The position numbers were made by a program, and so were the translations under genes. 64,000 nucleotides of DNA from Bradyrhizobium sp. AZCC 1610 (GTDB lineage Bacteria; Pseudomonadota; Alphaproteobacteria; Rhizobiales; Xanthobacteraceae), in the NCBI RefSeq assembly GCF_036924515.1, contig NZ_JAZHRR010000001.1, forward strand, positions 1,149,001 through 1,213,000, read 5' to 3'. Position 1 is the first letter of the stretch. Each line of letters opens with the position of its first letter. This document shows, one piece after another, positions 9,084-17,223 of the stretch. The notes below the pieces were generated by a model. The model saw only the letters and a list, made by a program, of their open reading frames with translations, made no database searches and had not been told where the DNA came from.

Positions 9084-10169
9084 CTACTTCTCGATCCTGT
9101 TGTGCAACTGCCAGAAGCGCACTGTGCGCTGGGCCGTCTCCATCGACAGTTTCCGGTAATCGCGCTCCGCGATCTCCAGCGTCTGCTCGTTGACCGAAGG
9201 CATCACCGGCCGGTTGCGCAGGATCGACTCGACCGTCGGCCAGTTCAGGCGGGCCGACCGGCAGGGAATGAGGAGGAGGTCGGCGCGGGGGCCTTCCATC
9301 AGCCGAGCCACCATTTCGATTGGCATCTCATTGAGAACCGCGATCGCAACCGTGACCTCGTCGAACTTTTTCGATTCGGCGAAATTATAGACCGCCGCGT
9401 CGTCCAGCTCGTTCAGCCCCTTCATCAGCTTTACGTACTCCTCGGCAACGCCGAAGCTCCGCCCCGAGGGCGGCGTTTCGCGGGCGATCGTGTTCAGGAC
9501 CTGCTTGATCTCTTCCTGGAGCGCAGGCGGCGCGATGGCCAGCAGGCGGGCGCGGACCGCGTCCTTGGCGCGTCGCAGCAGATCGCGCATGCAATTTACC
9601 GGCAGATCGCCGCGAAGGCCGAGAATCTCGACCAGCTCGTCGTCGGCGGAGGCGCGGGCGACGATGTTGGAATAGCCTTCTTCGGAAAACTGCGCGCCGG
9701 CATTGTTGGCCAGCTTGCGGATCACCTGGTTTTCGCCGCGATCGACGATGACGTCGGTCACGGCCGCGGGCAGGTTGGGCCGGCCGGAAATGGCGAGCAG
9801 GTGATCCTGCCCCTTGCTGCTGGCGATCTCGACCAGCACGTCGGTCCCGAGCCGGCTGGAATTTGCAAGCACATTGCCGGCGACCTCGATCTCGTCGTCC
9901 CAGGCAAGATGCTGGATGACCTCGAACGGCGCGTAGTCGAGCGGCGCCAGCCGTTTCGAGAGTTCGGCCTTGGCCCGCGTTTCGACGCGCGCGATCAGGA
10001 GGCAGAGCACGTCGTCGAAGACCTTGACCTGGTCGTCGCTGAGGCGGTCCCCGTCATTGAGGAAGAGATCGGTCACCTGCCGCAGGGTTTCAACCCGTCG
10101 GGCGGATGAACCGCCTCTGACGGCATCTTCAAGTTCGGCAATGATCGAGTGCGCCGGCTGTTGCACCAT
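9084..10169 (-). CDS. DUF2336-domain protein
   Basis: The 361-residue soluble protein consists largely of alpha-helical, repeat-like sequence typical of DUF2336. Characteristic pieces are LNDGDRLSDDQVKVFDDVL, the WDDEIEVAGNVLANS stretch and the C-terminal KLSMETAQRTVRFWQLHNR. DUF2336 proteins are common in alphaproteobacteria and have no established function. The open frame extends further upstream, but I chose the ATG at 10169 (MVQQPAHSII), where family-like sequence begins. It is transcribed alone, convergent with nothing nearby. Confidence 0.8.
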   Translation of the reverse strand: MVQQPAHSIIAELEDAVRGGSSARRVETLRQVTDLFLNDGDRLSDDQVKVFDDVLCLLIARVETRAKAELSKRLAPLDYAPFEVIQHLAWDDEIEVAGNVLANSSRLGTDVLVEIASSKGQDHLLAISGRPNLPAAVTDVIVDRGENQVIRKLANNAGAQFSEEGYSNIVARASADDELVEILGLRGDLPVNCMRDLLRRAKDAVRARLLAIAPPALQEEIKQVLNTIARETPPSGRSFGVAEEYVKLMKGLNELDDAAVYNFAESKKFDEVTVAIAVLNEMPIEMVARLMEGPRADLLLIPCRSARLNWPTVESILRNRPVMPSVNEQTLEIAERDYRKLSMETAQRTVRFWQLHNRIEK

Positions 10170-10624
10170 TGTGGGCAGCCTGTCTGGTTGTTGATGGGTT
10201 GGCGCGCACAATGCCGAGCCGAGCCTTACACCTGCGTTAAAGGCGCGATCCGGTGGAAATACAGATCGACTGCATCTGAAACGGGCAATCCATTGGCGGC
10301 GGTCATCGCAGGCACTCCGGCATCGAAGCAGGCCGCGCATTGCAAACGTCGCGTTCCGAATTATTTACCAAAGCGATCGGGGCGTATGCTGCGATTTCAC
10401 GCGATAAATCGCCGATGTCGAACCGGATCGGGCATGTACCATCGCTTCCGGTACCCCGGTCCGGCTGCTATCCTCTCCAAACCGTTCCCGGGAAAAATCG
10501 AATAGCAGCTTGCCAAACAAGACGCCGTCAAGGCTGGCCGCACCCGCGGAGGAAGCTGACAAAGCCAGTGCTTAAGCATTCCTTCACGACAAACTTCATT
10601 AAACCTCTCACAAGGGCTTAGGTC
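10170..10624. other. Intergenic region, nothing recognised
   Basis: These 455 bases separate the DUF2336 gene (reverse) from the dehydrogenase gene (forward), so both promoters should lie here. Short open frames are present on both strands but have no ribosome sites or recognisable sequence. Confidence 0.5.
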
Positions 10625-11476
10625 ATGAGATCTGTCGTCATCACCGGCGCGTCCACCGGCATCGGCTGGGCCAGTGCGAAATTGCTGCTCGACCGCGGCT
10701 TCCGCGTGTTCGGCAGCGTCCGCAAGCAGGCCGACGCCGACCGCCTCAAGGGCGAGTTCGGGGCGAACTTCTCGCCGCTGATCTTCGACGTCACCGATGA
10801 GGCCGCCGTATTGGCTGCCGCGCGCGAGGTCCGCAACGCCCTCAACGGGGAGACTCTCGCCGGTCTCGTCAACAATGCCGGCATAGCCGTCTCGGGCCCG
10901 GTGCTCGAACTCGCCGCCGACGAATTCCGCCGCCAGATGGACGTCAACTTCATCGGCCCTGTTATCGCGACCCAGGCTTTCGGGCCGCTGCTCGGCTCCG
11001 ATCCGGCCCTGAAGGGACCGAAGGGGCGGATCGTGATGATCTCCTCGGTCGCCGGCAGGAACGGCAATCCGATGACCTCGGCCTATTCCGCATCCAAGCA
11101 CGCGATCGAGGGGCTTTCGGAGAGCCTGCGCCGCGAACTGATGCTATTCGGGATCGACGTCATCATCATTGCGCCGGGCGCGGTAAAGACGCCGATCTGG
11201 AGCAAGGCCGAGGAGGTCGATATCTCCGCCTACAAGAACTCGCCGTATTTTCCGGCGCTGGAGAAAATCCGCGCCTTCATGCTGGGCCTTGGTGCGACTG
11301 GATTGCCGGCGGAGAGGATCGCCGAGAAAGTCTTCGAGGCATTGACGCTGCCGAAACCCAAGGTGCGCTACGTGATCGCGCCGGATCCGATGCGGCAGTT
11401 CATGGCAGCCGTGTTGCCCAAGCGCACCCTCGACAGGATCATCGCCAAGCGCCTCGGGCTGACGCCGCAGGGATGA
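10625..11476 (+). CDS. Short-chain dehydrogenase/reductase
   Basis: This cytoplasmic NAD(P)-dependent oxidoreductase has 283 residues. It shows the cofactor motif TGASTGIG (residues 7-14), the NNAGIAVSGP motif and the catalytic YSASK following an ISSVAG strand. The arginine in SVRKQADADR after the second strand suggests preference for NADP(H). The substrate is unknown. The ATG is preceded by a weak ribosome site. The next small gene overlaps it by 4 bp, so they form an operon. Confidence 0.9.
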   Translation: MRSVVITGASTGIGWASAKLLLDRGFRVFGSVRKQADADRLKGEFGANFSPLIFDVTDEAAVLAAAREVRNALNGETLAGLVNNAGIAVSGPVLELAADEFRRQMDVNFIGPVIATQAFGPLLGSDPALKGPKGRIVMISSVAGRNGNPMTSAYSASKHAIEGLSESLRRELMLFGIDVIIIAPGAVKTPIWSKAEEVDISAYKNSPYFPALEKIRAFMLGLGATGLPAERIAEKVFEALTLPKPKVRYVIAPDPMRQFMAAVLPKRTLDRIIAKRLGLTPQG

Positions 11477-11730
11477 AGTCGGTCGTGATAACGCGCATTG
11501 GTAAGACCCACGCCGAGTTGACCCTGCTTGCCAACGCGGCGCTCCGCGCTCAACCCGGGTGCGAAACCGCTTCCGTTCCGGCGCTGTCGGCGTTGCCCGT
11601 CCGCGAGGGGCGAAACTGGGAGATCCCCAACGTCGTACTCGGCGACAGCCTGATCAGCGATGTCGATCGGGCCGTCATCACGGTGCACCATCAGCTCGGC
11701 CGCAAGTTCTTTTTGAAGGCGGACGACTAG
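11473..11730 (+). CDS. Small protein of unknown function coupled to the dehydrogenase
   Basis: The 85-residue protein (starting MKSVVITRIGKTHAEL) has no signal peptide, membrane segment or motif I recognise. It overlaps the dehydrogenase stop in an ATGA, which supports real translation and a linked function. It ends one base before the end of the convergent membrane-protein gene. Confidence 0.6.
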   Translation: MKSVVITRIGKTHAELTLLANAALRAQPGCETASVPALSALPVREGRNWEIPNVVLGDSLISDVDRAVITVHHQLGRKFFLKADD

Positions 11731-11731
11731 A

Positions 11732-12346
11732 TCAACCGGCCTGAACGGTCTGCTTGGCCCGCGGCGCCATTGCGATCATCCGCAGCGCGAACACCGCCAC
11801 CAGCGGTATCAGGAACAGCGCATAGAGCGGCATGTCGGGAATCCGCTTGCCGAACGAGACCATGAACTGGAACAGCAGGTAGTAGCCGCCGGCGAGATGC
11901 AGCCGGCGCCAGGCGCGTGCGCCGATCGCGGCCGCGGTGCGGTCGAACGAGGTCGCGGCCATGGCGATGATGAAGGCGTAGCCGATGCCGCCGAAGATGT
12001 AGGACGCGATCGAGGTCGCCGCCGCATATCCGGCGGGATCCATGATGGCGAAGGCTATGATGGCGACCGCGTGAATGGCGTGCGAGGCCGCAAAGCTGAC
12101 GCCGAGATAGCGGCGGTTGCGGCGCAGCCATCGGGTCCACGCGTTGGGCCACATCAGCGCCAGCGCGGCCGAGAAGGCGAGGCAGAACAATACCAGCGAG
12201 GTTCGCGCGGTGAAGCGGATCACCATGCGCACGCCCTCGACCTCGAACGAGCGCATGCCGGCGATCCAGATGCTGAGGGCGAGCAGGGTCAGCGAGAGCA
12301 GGGCGAACAGCCGCCAGCCATCGAACCAGTTTTGACGCGTCGGCAT
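11732..12346 (-). CDS. Ferric-reductase-like heme membrane protein
   Basis: The 204-residue integral membrane protein has about six hydrophobic segments and paired histidines in helices (SHAIHAVAIIAFAIMD, then RRLHLAGGYYLL). This pattern fits the ferric-reductase-like transmembrane domain (PF01794/MsrQ group), which carries b-type heme for electron transfer. It lacks flavin and NAD domains, so it would need a partner. It is divergent from the TetR regulator; two TTACA-type operators and a palindromic repeat occupy the shared upstream region, suggesting control by that regulator. Confidence 0.6.
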   Translation of the reverse strand: MPTRQNWFDGWRLFALLSLTLLALSIWIAGMRSFEVEGVRMVIRFTARTSLVLFCLAFSAALALMWPNAWTRWLRRNRRYLGVSFAASHAIHAVAIIAFAIMDPAGYAAATSIASYIFGGIGYAFIIAMAATSFDRTAAAIGARAWRRLHLAGGYYLLFQFMVSFGKRIPDMPLYALFLIPLVAVFALRMIAMAPRAKQTVQAG

Positions 12347-12368
12347 GTTCGTTCCCCCATCGATTGTG

Positions 12369-12447
12369 CGTCATTGCGAGCGAAGCGAAGCAATCCACCT
12401 CACCAAGTCAAGAAAGAATGGATTGCTTCGCTTCGCTCGCAATGACG
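12369..12447. repeat. Long palindromic repeat (29-bp perfect arms)
   Basis: The arms begin CGTCATTGCGAGCGAAGCGA on one side and end TTCGCTTCGCTCGCAATGACG on the other. They pair perfectly over 29 bp around a 21-base loop. Relatives occur at 17111-17195 and 25025-25110. It could form a strong hairpin in RNA from either strand. Confidence 0.85.
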
Positions 12448-12458
12448 CGGATGCGCAA

Positions 12459-12517
12459 TGTAATCGCCAGTTACATATGCCGATGCCGGGCGGTCAATAG
12501 TGTAATCGGTGCTTACA
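12459..12517. promoter_or_regulatory. Two palindromic operator candidates for the TetR regulator
   Basis: TGTAATCGCCAGTTACA (12459-12475) and TGTAATCGGTGCTTACA (12501-12517) share the form TGTAA-N7-TTACA. They are 42 bp apart, about four helical turns, and lie 30-88 bp before the regulator's start. They probably bind the TetR-family product and control it and perhaps the divergent membrane protein. Confidence 0.65.
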
Positions 12518-12546
12518 TTCACAAGGCAGTGATGGTAGGAGAGGAC

Positions 12547-13236
12547 ATGCATCCCGTCGCCAAATCGTCCGCCGCGAAATCCTCGGCCGTCAAGCCGCGC
12601 CGTCGCGCGTCCCGCGCGACCGCGCCAAAGCCGTATCATCACGGCGATCTCCGGCGCGTCCTGCTCGATGCCGCGCTGCAGTTGGTCGACGAGGGCGGGG
12701 CGGAGGCGGTCAGCGTCCGCGAAGCCGCCCGCCGCGCAGGCGTGTCGCCAGGGGCGCCGTTCCGGCATTTTCCGAGCCGCGACGCCCTGATGCAGGCGGT
12801 GGCGGAGGAGGCGCAGCGCCGGTTCCGCGCCGAGATCGAGACGGCGCTTGCCGCCGCAGCCCCCGGCGATCCACTCGGCCGCTTTCGCTGCCTCGGGCTC
12901 GCCTACCTGCGCTGGGCGATGCGCAATCCGACCCATTTCGAGATCATTTCCAGCCGGCGCTTTTTTGAGCACGACAAAGCCGCCGCCATCTCCCGCGACA
13001 ATGCCGAACTGATCGAGCTGACCGAGCAAGCGCTCGCCGAAGCCTTCGCGGCGGGCCAGCTCCGCGCCGTGGACCTCAGGCAGGTCCAGATTGCCGGCCG
13101 GGCGCTGGTTTATGGCTTTGCCCGGATGAATATCGACGGCCATTTTCCGCGCTGGGGGGTGGCCGCCCCCGAGGCCGAGCGGACCGCCGAGGCAATCCTC
13201 TATCTTTTCATCGAGGGGATTGCCAGCCGGCTCTGA
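12547..13236 (+). CDS. TetR-family transcriptional regulator
   Basis: The 229-residue protein has a basic, disordered start and then the TetR helix-turn-helix (HHGDLRRVLLDAALQLVDEG, then VSVREAARRAGVSPGAPFRHF). A ligand-binding domain follows, with an MRNPTHFEII motif like that of the WHG C-terminal family. I chose ATG 12547 because AGGAGAG lies 6 bases upstream; the ATG at 12532 is in frame but lacks a site. The ligand is unknown. Upstream operators suggest autoregulation. Confidence 0.85.
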   Translation: MHPVAKSSAAKSSAVKPRRRASRATAPKPYHHGDLRRVLLDAALQLVDEGGAEAVSVREAARRAGVSPGAPFRHFPSRDALMQAVAEEAQRRFRAEIETALAAAAPGDPLGRFRCLGLAYLRWAMRNPTHFEIISSRRFFEHDKAAAISRDNAELIELTEQALAEAFAAGQLRAVDLRQVQIAGRALVYGFARMNIDGHFPRWGVAAPEAERTAEAILYLFIEGIASRL

Positions 13237-13243
13237 CTCCTGC

Positions 13244-13279
13244 CGTCATTCCGGGTTCGCTTCGCGCCCCGGAATGACA
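13244..13279. repeat. Short palindromic repeat
   Basis: GTCATTCCGG and CCGGAATGAC flank a GGTTCGCTTCGCGCC loop just after the TetR gene. The same outer sequence recurs at 44650-44685. Confidence 0.7.
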
Positions 13280-13446
13280 GCGCCAAATTTACTCTGCTGC
13301 GTTCGCCCGGCGGCATATTCATTGCGCGTTCATGACGATTCCACTACGTTTTTATGACACGACACAGGTTCCGGATGGGTCGTGCGTCTCCTGGTCGTCA
13401 CCAGCCAAGGCTTTGCATTGCGCCGGGTCATGTTGCGTTTTTCCCC

Positions 13447-15156
13447 ATGGCGCCCGCGCCAAATCCAGGGCCCTCCGCCACCACCCTTGCCGCCGGCCTT
13501 GCCGCCATCGGCTTCTGGCGGCTTTCGGCTGTCGCTGTACCGCACATGGCAGCGCTGGCGGTCCTGCTGCAGACCGAAACCGATTTCGGCGGCCGGATGG
13601 GCTTCGCCCTGGCATGGGGCATCCTGAACTTCTTCTTTATCGCGCTGCTGCGGCGGCCGGCGCTGTCGGCCGCGCTGTCGCTGACGCTGGTCGTGCTGCT
13701 GGTGCTGCTGTCGCGGCTCAAGCACGACGTCGTGCAGATGACCGCGAACTTCGTCGACCTGATGGTGATCGACCGCGACACCGCGGCCTATCTGTTCACG
13801 ATCTTTCCCAACCTGCGCTGGAGCGTGGTCGGCGCCGCGCTCGTCATCCTGCCGCTGATGTATGCGCTGTGGTGGCTCGATCCGTTCCGCATCCGCCGCC
13901 TGCCGGCGGTGGCCGGCCTGCTGGCCGGTCTCGCCGCGCTGGCTGGTTATTCCATCGCCTGGCCGGATGAAGCCTGGCGCGGCTATTACGACGACGGCTA
14001 TTTTTCCAAGTTCGCCCGCTCCGGCGTGACGGCGGTTTCCGACTTCGCCAATTACGGCTTCATGGAATCGGAGGCCGTAACCGCCGAGCGGCTGAAGATG
14101 CCGCTGGTCGATTCCTGCCATGTCGCCGGCCGCCGCCCACACATCATCATGATCCATGACGAGTCGAGCTTCGACATCCGTCAGGCCGCTGGCGTCAAGG
14201 TGCCGCCGGGCTATGGCAGCCACTTCAAGTCCTTTGACGGCCGCGAGCGCAAGTTCATGGCCGAGAGCAGCGGCGGCGCAAGCTGGATGGCCGAGTACAA
14301 CGTGCTGGCCGGCCTGTCGTCGCGCTCGTTCGGCCGCTTCTCCTATTTCGTCACCCGCATCGCGTCGGGGCGGGTCGAGCGCGGGTTGCCGCTGGCGCTG
14401 CGCCGTTGCGGTTACAGCACCCTCTCGCTCTATCCGGCCTACGGCGCCTTCATGGGCGCGCGCGGCTTCCAGACTTCCACCGGCATCCAGCACTTCTATG
14501 ACGCACGCGCTCTCGGCGCGAAGGGCATCGAGCCGGACAGCTTCTTCTACGACAAGGCGGTCAAGCTGATCGCCGAGCAGCCGGCCAATACGCCGCTGTT
14601 CACCTTCGTCTATCTCGCTGCCAATCATTTCCCCTGGGAAACCAGGTTCCGCCCGGATCTGCTGCCGTCCTGGCGCAAGCCCGGCAACGAGCCGGTGGTC
14701 GACGAATATCTGCGCCGCCAGACCATGAGCGCCGGCGACTATGCGGGCTTCATCGCCAGCCTGAAGAAGAAGTTCCCGGCGCAGCCGTTCCTGATCGTTC
14801 GCTACGGCGATCATCAGCCGGAGTTTTCGTCGAACCTGCTGGATCCCGGCCTGGACGAAGCCAGGGTCGCCCGCAAGTTCACGACCTACGACGCGCGCTA
14901 CTTCACCACCTACTACGCGATCGACGCTATCAATTTCGAGCCGGTGAAGAGTTCCGCCGTTATGGACACGATCGACGCGCCCTATCTGCCGCTGGTGATC
15001 CAGGAAGCCGCCGGCATTCCGCTCGACCCTTCGTTCGAGGAGCAAAAGAAGATCATGCTCCGCTGCAAGGGTGTATTCTACGCCTGCAAGGACGGGGCTG
15101 AAGCGCGCAGGTTCAACCGGTTGTTGATCGAGGCAGGTTTCATCAAGGGGCTCTAA
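13447..15156 (+). CDS. LTA-synthase/sulfatase-like membrane phosphotransferase, copy 1
   Basis: The 569-residue protein has four to five N-terminal transmembrane helices (about residues 10-170) and a periplasmic alkaline-phosphatase-fold domain of the LTA synthase/OpgB/EptA kind. Such enzymes move phosphoglycerol or phosphoethanolamine onto envelope glycans or lipids. Metal-ligand candidates are E239 (HDESSFD), D455 and H456 (YGDHQPEF). At the usual nucleophile position, S279 in GGASWMAEY replaces threonine. I chose ATG 13447 (MAPAPNPGPSA), where membrane-protein sequence begins. The paralogue follows after 8 bp. Substrate unknown. Confidence 0.8.
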   Translation: MAPAPNPGPSATTLAAGLAAIGFWRLSAVAVPHMAALAVLLQTETDFGGRMGFALAWGILNFFFIALLRRPALSAALSLTLVVLLVLLSRLKHDVVQMTANFVDLMVIDRDTAAYLFTIFPNLRWSVVGAALVILPLMYALWWLDPFRIRRLPAVAGLLAGLAALAGYSIAWPDEAWRGYYDDGYFSKFARSGVTAVSDFANYGFMESEAVTAERLKMPLVDSCHVAGRRPHIIMIHDESSFDIRQAAGVKVPPGYGSHFKSFDGRERKFMAESSGGASWMAEYNVLAGLSSRSFGRFSYFVTRIASGRVERGLPLALRRCGYSTLSLYPAYGAFMGARGFQTSTGIQHFYDARALGAKGIEPDSFFYDKAVKLIAEQPANTPLFTFVYLAANHFPWETRFRPDLLPSWRKPGNEPVVDEYLRRQTMSAGDYAGFIASLKKKFPAQPFLIVRYGDHQPEFSSNLLDPGLDEARVARKFTTYDARYFTTYYAIDAINFEPVKSSAVMDTIDAPYLPLVIQEAAGIPLDPSFEEQKKIMLRCKGVFYACKDGAEARRFNRLLIEAGFIKGL

Positions 15157-15164
15157 GGAGCGAT

Positions 15165-16916
15165 ATGTCAGCCGTTGCCGAATCCGGAATGAGCGAAAGC
15201 ATCCGCGCGGAATCGCGCGGCGCCGGATTCTTTGCTCTGGCCGGCCTGATCGTTGCCGTGCATCTGACCGCGCTGGCGGTCCTGCTGTTCACCGAGTACG
15301 GGCCGTTTGCGATCACGCTGTCGCTGCTGGCGTGGGTGTTCGTGAACTGCCTTTTGCTGTCCATGCTGCCGCGGCCCGGAATCTGCGCTGCGCTGGCGCT
15401 GGCCTTGATCGTGATCTTGATCGCGCTGTCGCACTTCAAGTTCGGAATTCTGCAGCTAACGCTGACCTTCCTCGACTTCCTGATCATCGACCGCGATACG
15501 TTTTCGTTCCTTCTCTCGGTGTTCCCGCGCTTGCAGTTGCAGTTGATGTTGGCAGGCCTCGTTGCGGTTCCGCTGTTGTGGCTGGTCTGGCGTTTCGATC
15601 CGTTCCGCGTGCGCCGCCGCTTTGCGCTGACTGGGCTGGCTGCGACGACGGCATTGATCTCGGCGATGTCGGTAGTCTGGCCCGAGCAGGCCTGGGAGCC
15701 GTTCCAGGGCGTCAACCACATTTCCAGTCTGGCGCGTTCCGGCGTGGTCGCGGTGTCGCGGCTGGCTTCGACCGGATGGATCGAGGTCGATCCGCCGACG
15801 AATGGCCCGCTTCGCCTTGCGGGAGCGCACGCTGCCGGCCTGCCCATGCTGCCGCCCGCCGAGACCTGCGACGCCACGGCAAAGCGACCGCACATCATCA
15901 TGCTGCTCGACGAGTCGAGCTTCGACATCTCGGCCGCGCCTGGCATCAAAGTGCCGCAAGGGTACTCCGACTACTTCAAGTCCATCGACGGCAAGCAACG
16001 GACCATGATCGCGGAGGCAACCGGCGGCCCGACGTGGTACACCGAATTCAACGTCCTGACCGGCATGTCGGCGCGGTCGTTCGGCGATCTGAAGTTTTAT
16101 GTCACAAGGATCACCGCGAACCGTGTTGCGCGAGGGTTACCGCAAGCGCTTAAGCGTTGCGGATACAAGACCTTCTCGCTCTATCCGACCTATGGCAACT
16201 TCCTCGGCGCGCGCGCATTCCAGAAGGGTACTGGCGTCGGCCACTTCATCGACATGGCGGATATGGGCGTCGCCCAGGATATGCAGCCCGACAGGTTCTA
16301 CTTCGATCAGGCCTTGAAGGTGTTTGCGCGGGAGCAGCCGCAGCACGCGCCGGTCTTCATGTTCGTCTACCTCACGGCCAACCATTTTCCCTGGACCGAC
16401 GTCTATCGGCCCGATCTGACACCGCCGGACTGGACGCCACCGGGAAACACGGCGGAGACCGACGAATATATTCGTCGCCAGGTCATGACGCAGAACGACT
16501 ACCGCGTATTCATCGCTGCCCTTAAGCGCGACTATCCGGATCAGTCGTTTCTGGTGTTGCGCTTCGGCGATCACCAGCCGGCCATCTCGCAAAAACTGCT
16601 TGAGCCCGGCATCGATCAGAAATTGCTGGCGAAACGCTTGATGGCAGCCGATCCGCGCTATTTCTCTACCTACTACGCGATTGACGGCATCAACTATCGG
16701 CCGGGCGACCTCTCGTCGGCGCTTGATACGCTCGATGCGGCCTACATCCCGCTCGTGATCCAGGAAGCCGCCGGCGTCCCGCTCGATCCGTCGTTCGAGG
16801 AGCAGAAGAAGATCATGCTTCGCTGCACCGGCGTGTTCTATGCCTGCCGAAAGGGCGCGGAAGCAAGACGATTTAATCGACTCCTGATCGACGCCGGGAT
16901 GATCAAGGGACTTTGA
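15165..16916 (+). CDS. LTA-synthase/sulfatase-like membrane phosphotransferase, copy 2
   Basis: The 583-residue paralogue of the preceding gene has the same topology: N-terminal membrane helices to about residue 165, then a periplasmic sulfatase-fold domain. It keeps the canonical threonine nucleophile T290 (GGPTWYTEF) with E250 (LDESSFD), D469 and H470 (FGDHQPA). A good AAGGAG site precedes the ATG. The C-termini of both copies are nearly identical (ASFEEQKKIMLRC-like, then a short Cys-containing tail), which indicates tandem duplication. The pair is probably one operon. Confidence 0.82.
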   Translation: MSAVAESGMSESIRAESRGAGFFALAGLIVAVHLTALAVLLFTEYGPFAITLSLLAWVFVNCLLLSMLPRPGICAALALALIVILIALSHFKFGILQLTLTFLDFLIIDRDTFSFLLSVFPRLQLQLMLAGLVAVPLLWLVWRFDPFRVRRRFALTGLAATTALISAMSVVWPEQAWEPFQGVNHISSLARSGVVAVSRLASTGWIEVDPPTNGPLRLAGAHAAGLPMLPPAETCDATAKRPHIIMLLDESSFDISAAPGIKVPQGYSDYFKSIDGKQRTMIAEATGGPTWYTEFNVLTGMSARSFGDLKFYVTRITANRVARGLPQALKRCGYKTFSLYPTYGNFLGARAFQKGTGVGHFIDMADMGVAQDMQPDRFYFDQALKVFAREQPQHAPVFMFVYLTANHFPWTDVYRPDLTPPDWTPPGNTAETDEYIRRQVMTQNDYRVFIAALKRDYPDQSFLVLRFGDHQPAISQKLLEPGIDQKLLAKRLMAADPRYFSTYYAIDGINYRPGDLSSALDTLDAAYIPLVIQEAAGVPLDPSFEEQKKIMLRCTGVFYACRKGAEARRFNRLLIDAGMIKGL

Positions 16917-16940
16917 CGTTCGCCGTTATGGCGAGATCTC

Positions 16941-17195
16941 GTAGGGTGGGCAAAGCAAAGCGTGCCCATCGCGGCTATCAGACCTCATCCTGAGGAGCCG
17001 CGCAGCGGCGTTTCGATGATTGGCACCAGCCGGGCCGCATGGTTCGAGACGGCGCTGCGCGCCTCCTCACCATGAGGATTTAATGGTTGCTACGAATGTT
17101 ATGTCTCTCACGTCATTGCGAGGAGCGAAGCGACGAAGCAATCCATGTCTCGGCATGCGGTGCTATGGATTGCTTCGCTTCGCTCGCAATGACGG
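16941..17195. repeat. Cluster of three dispersed repeats
   Basis: The 307-base gap after the second phosphotransferase gene holds only repeats: a GTAGGGTGGGCAAAGC element (16941-16971), a CCTCATCCTGAGGAGCC element whose second half is CTCCTCACCATGAGG (16983-17083), and a CATTGCGAGGAGCGAAGC palindrome (17111-17195). Confidence 0.75.
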
Positions 17196-17223
17196 ATAAG
17201 AGGCCGCGGCCAACGACGGCTTC

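Noticed and set aside
13330..15045. Long reverse-strand open frame opposite the first LTA-synthase-like gene
   Set aside because: Antisense to a gene with intact catalytic motifs; no recognisable protein sequence.
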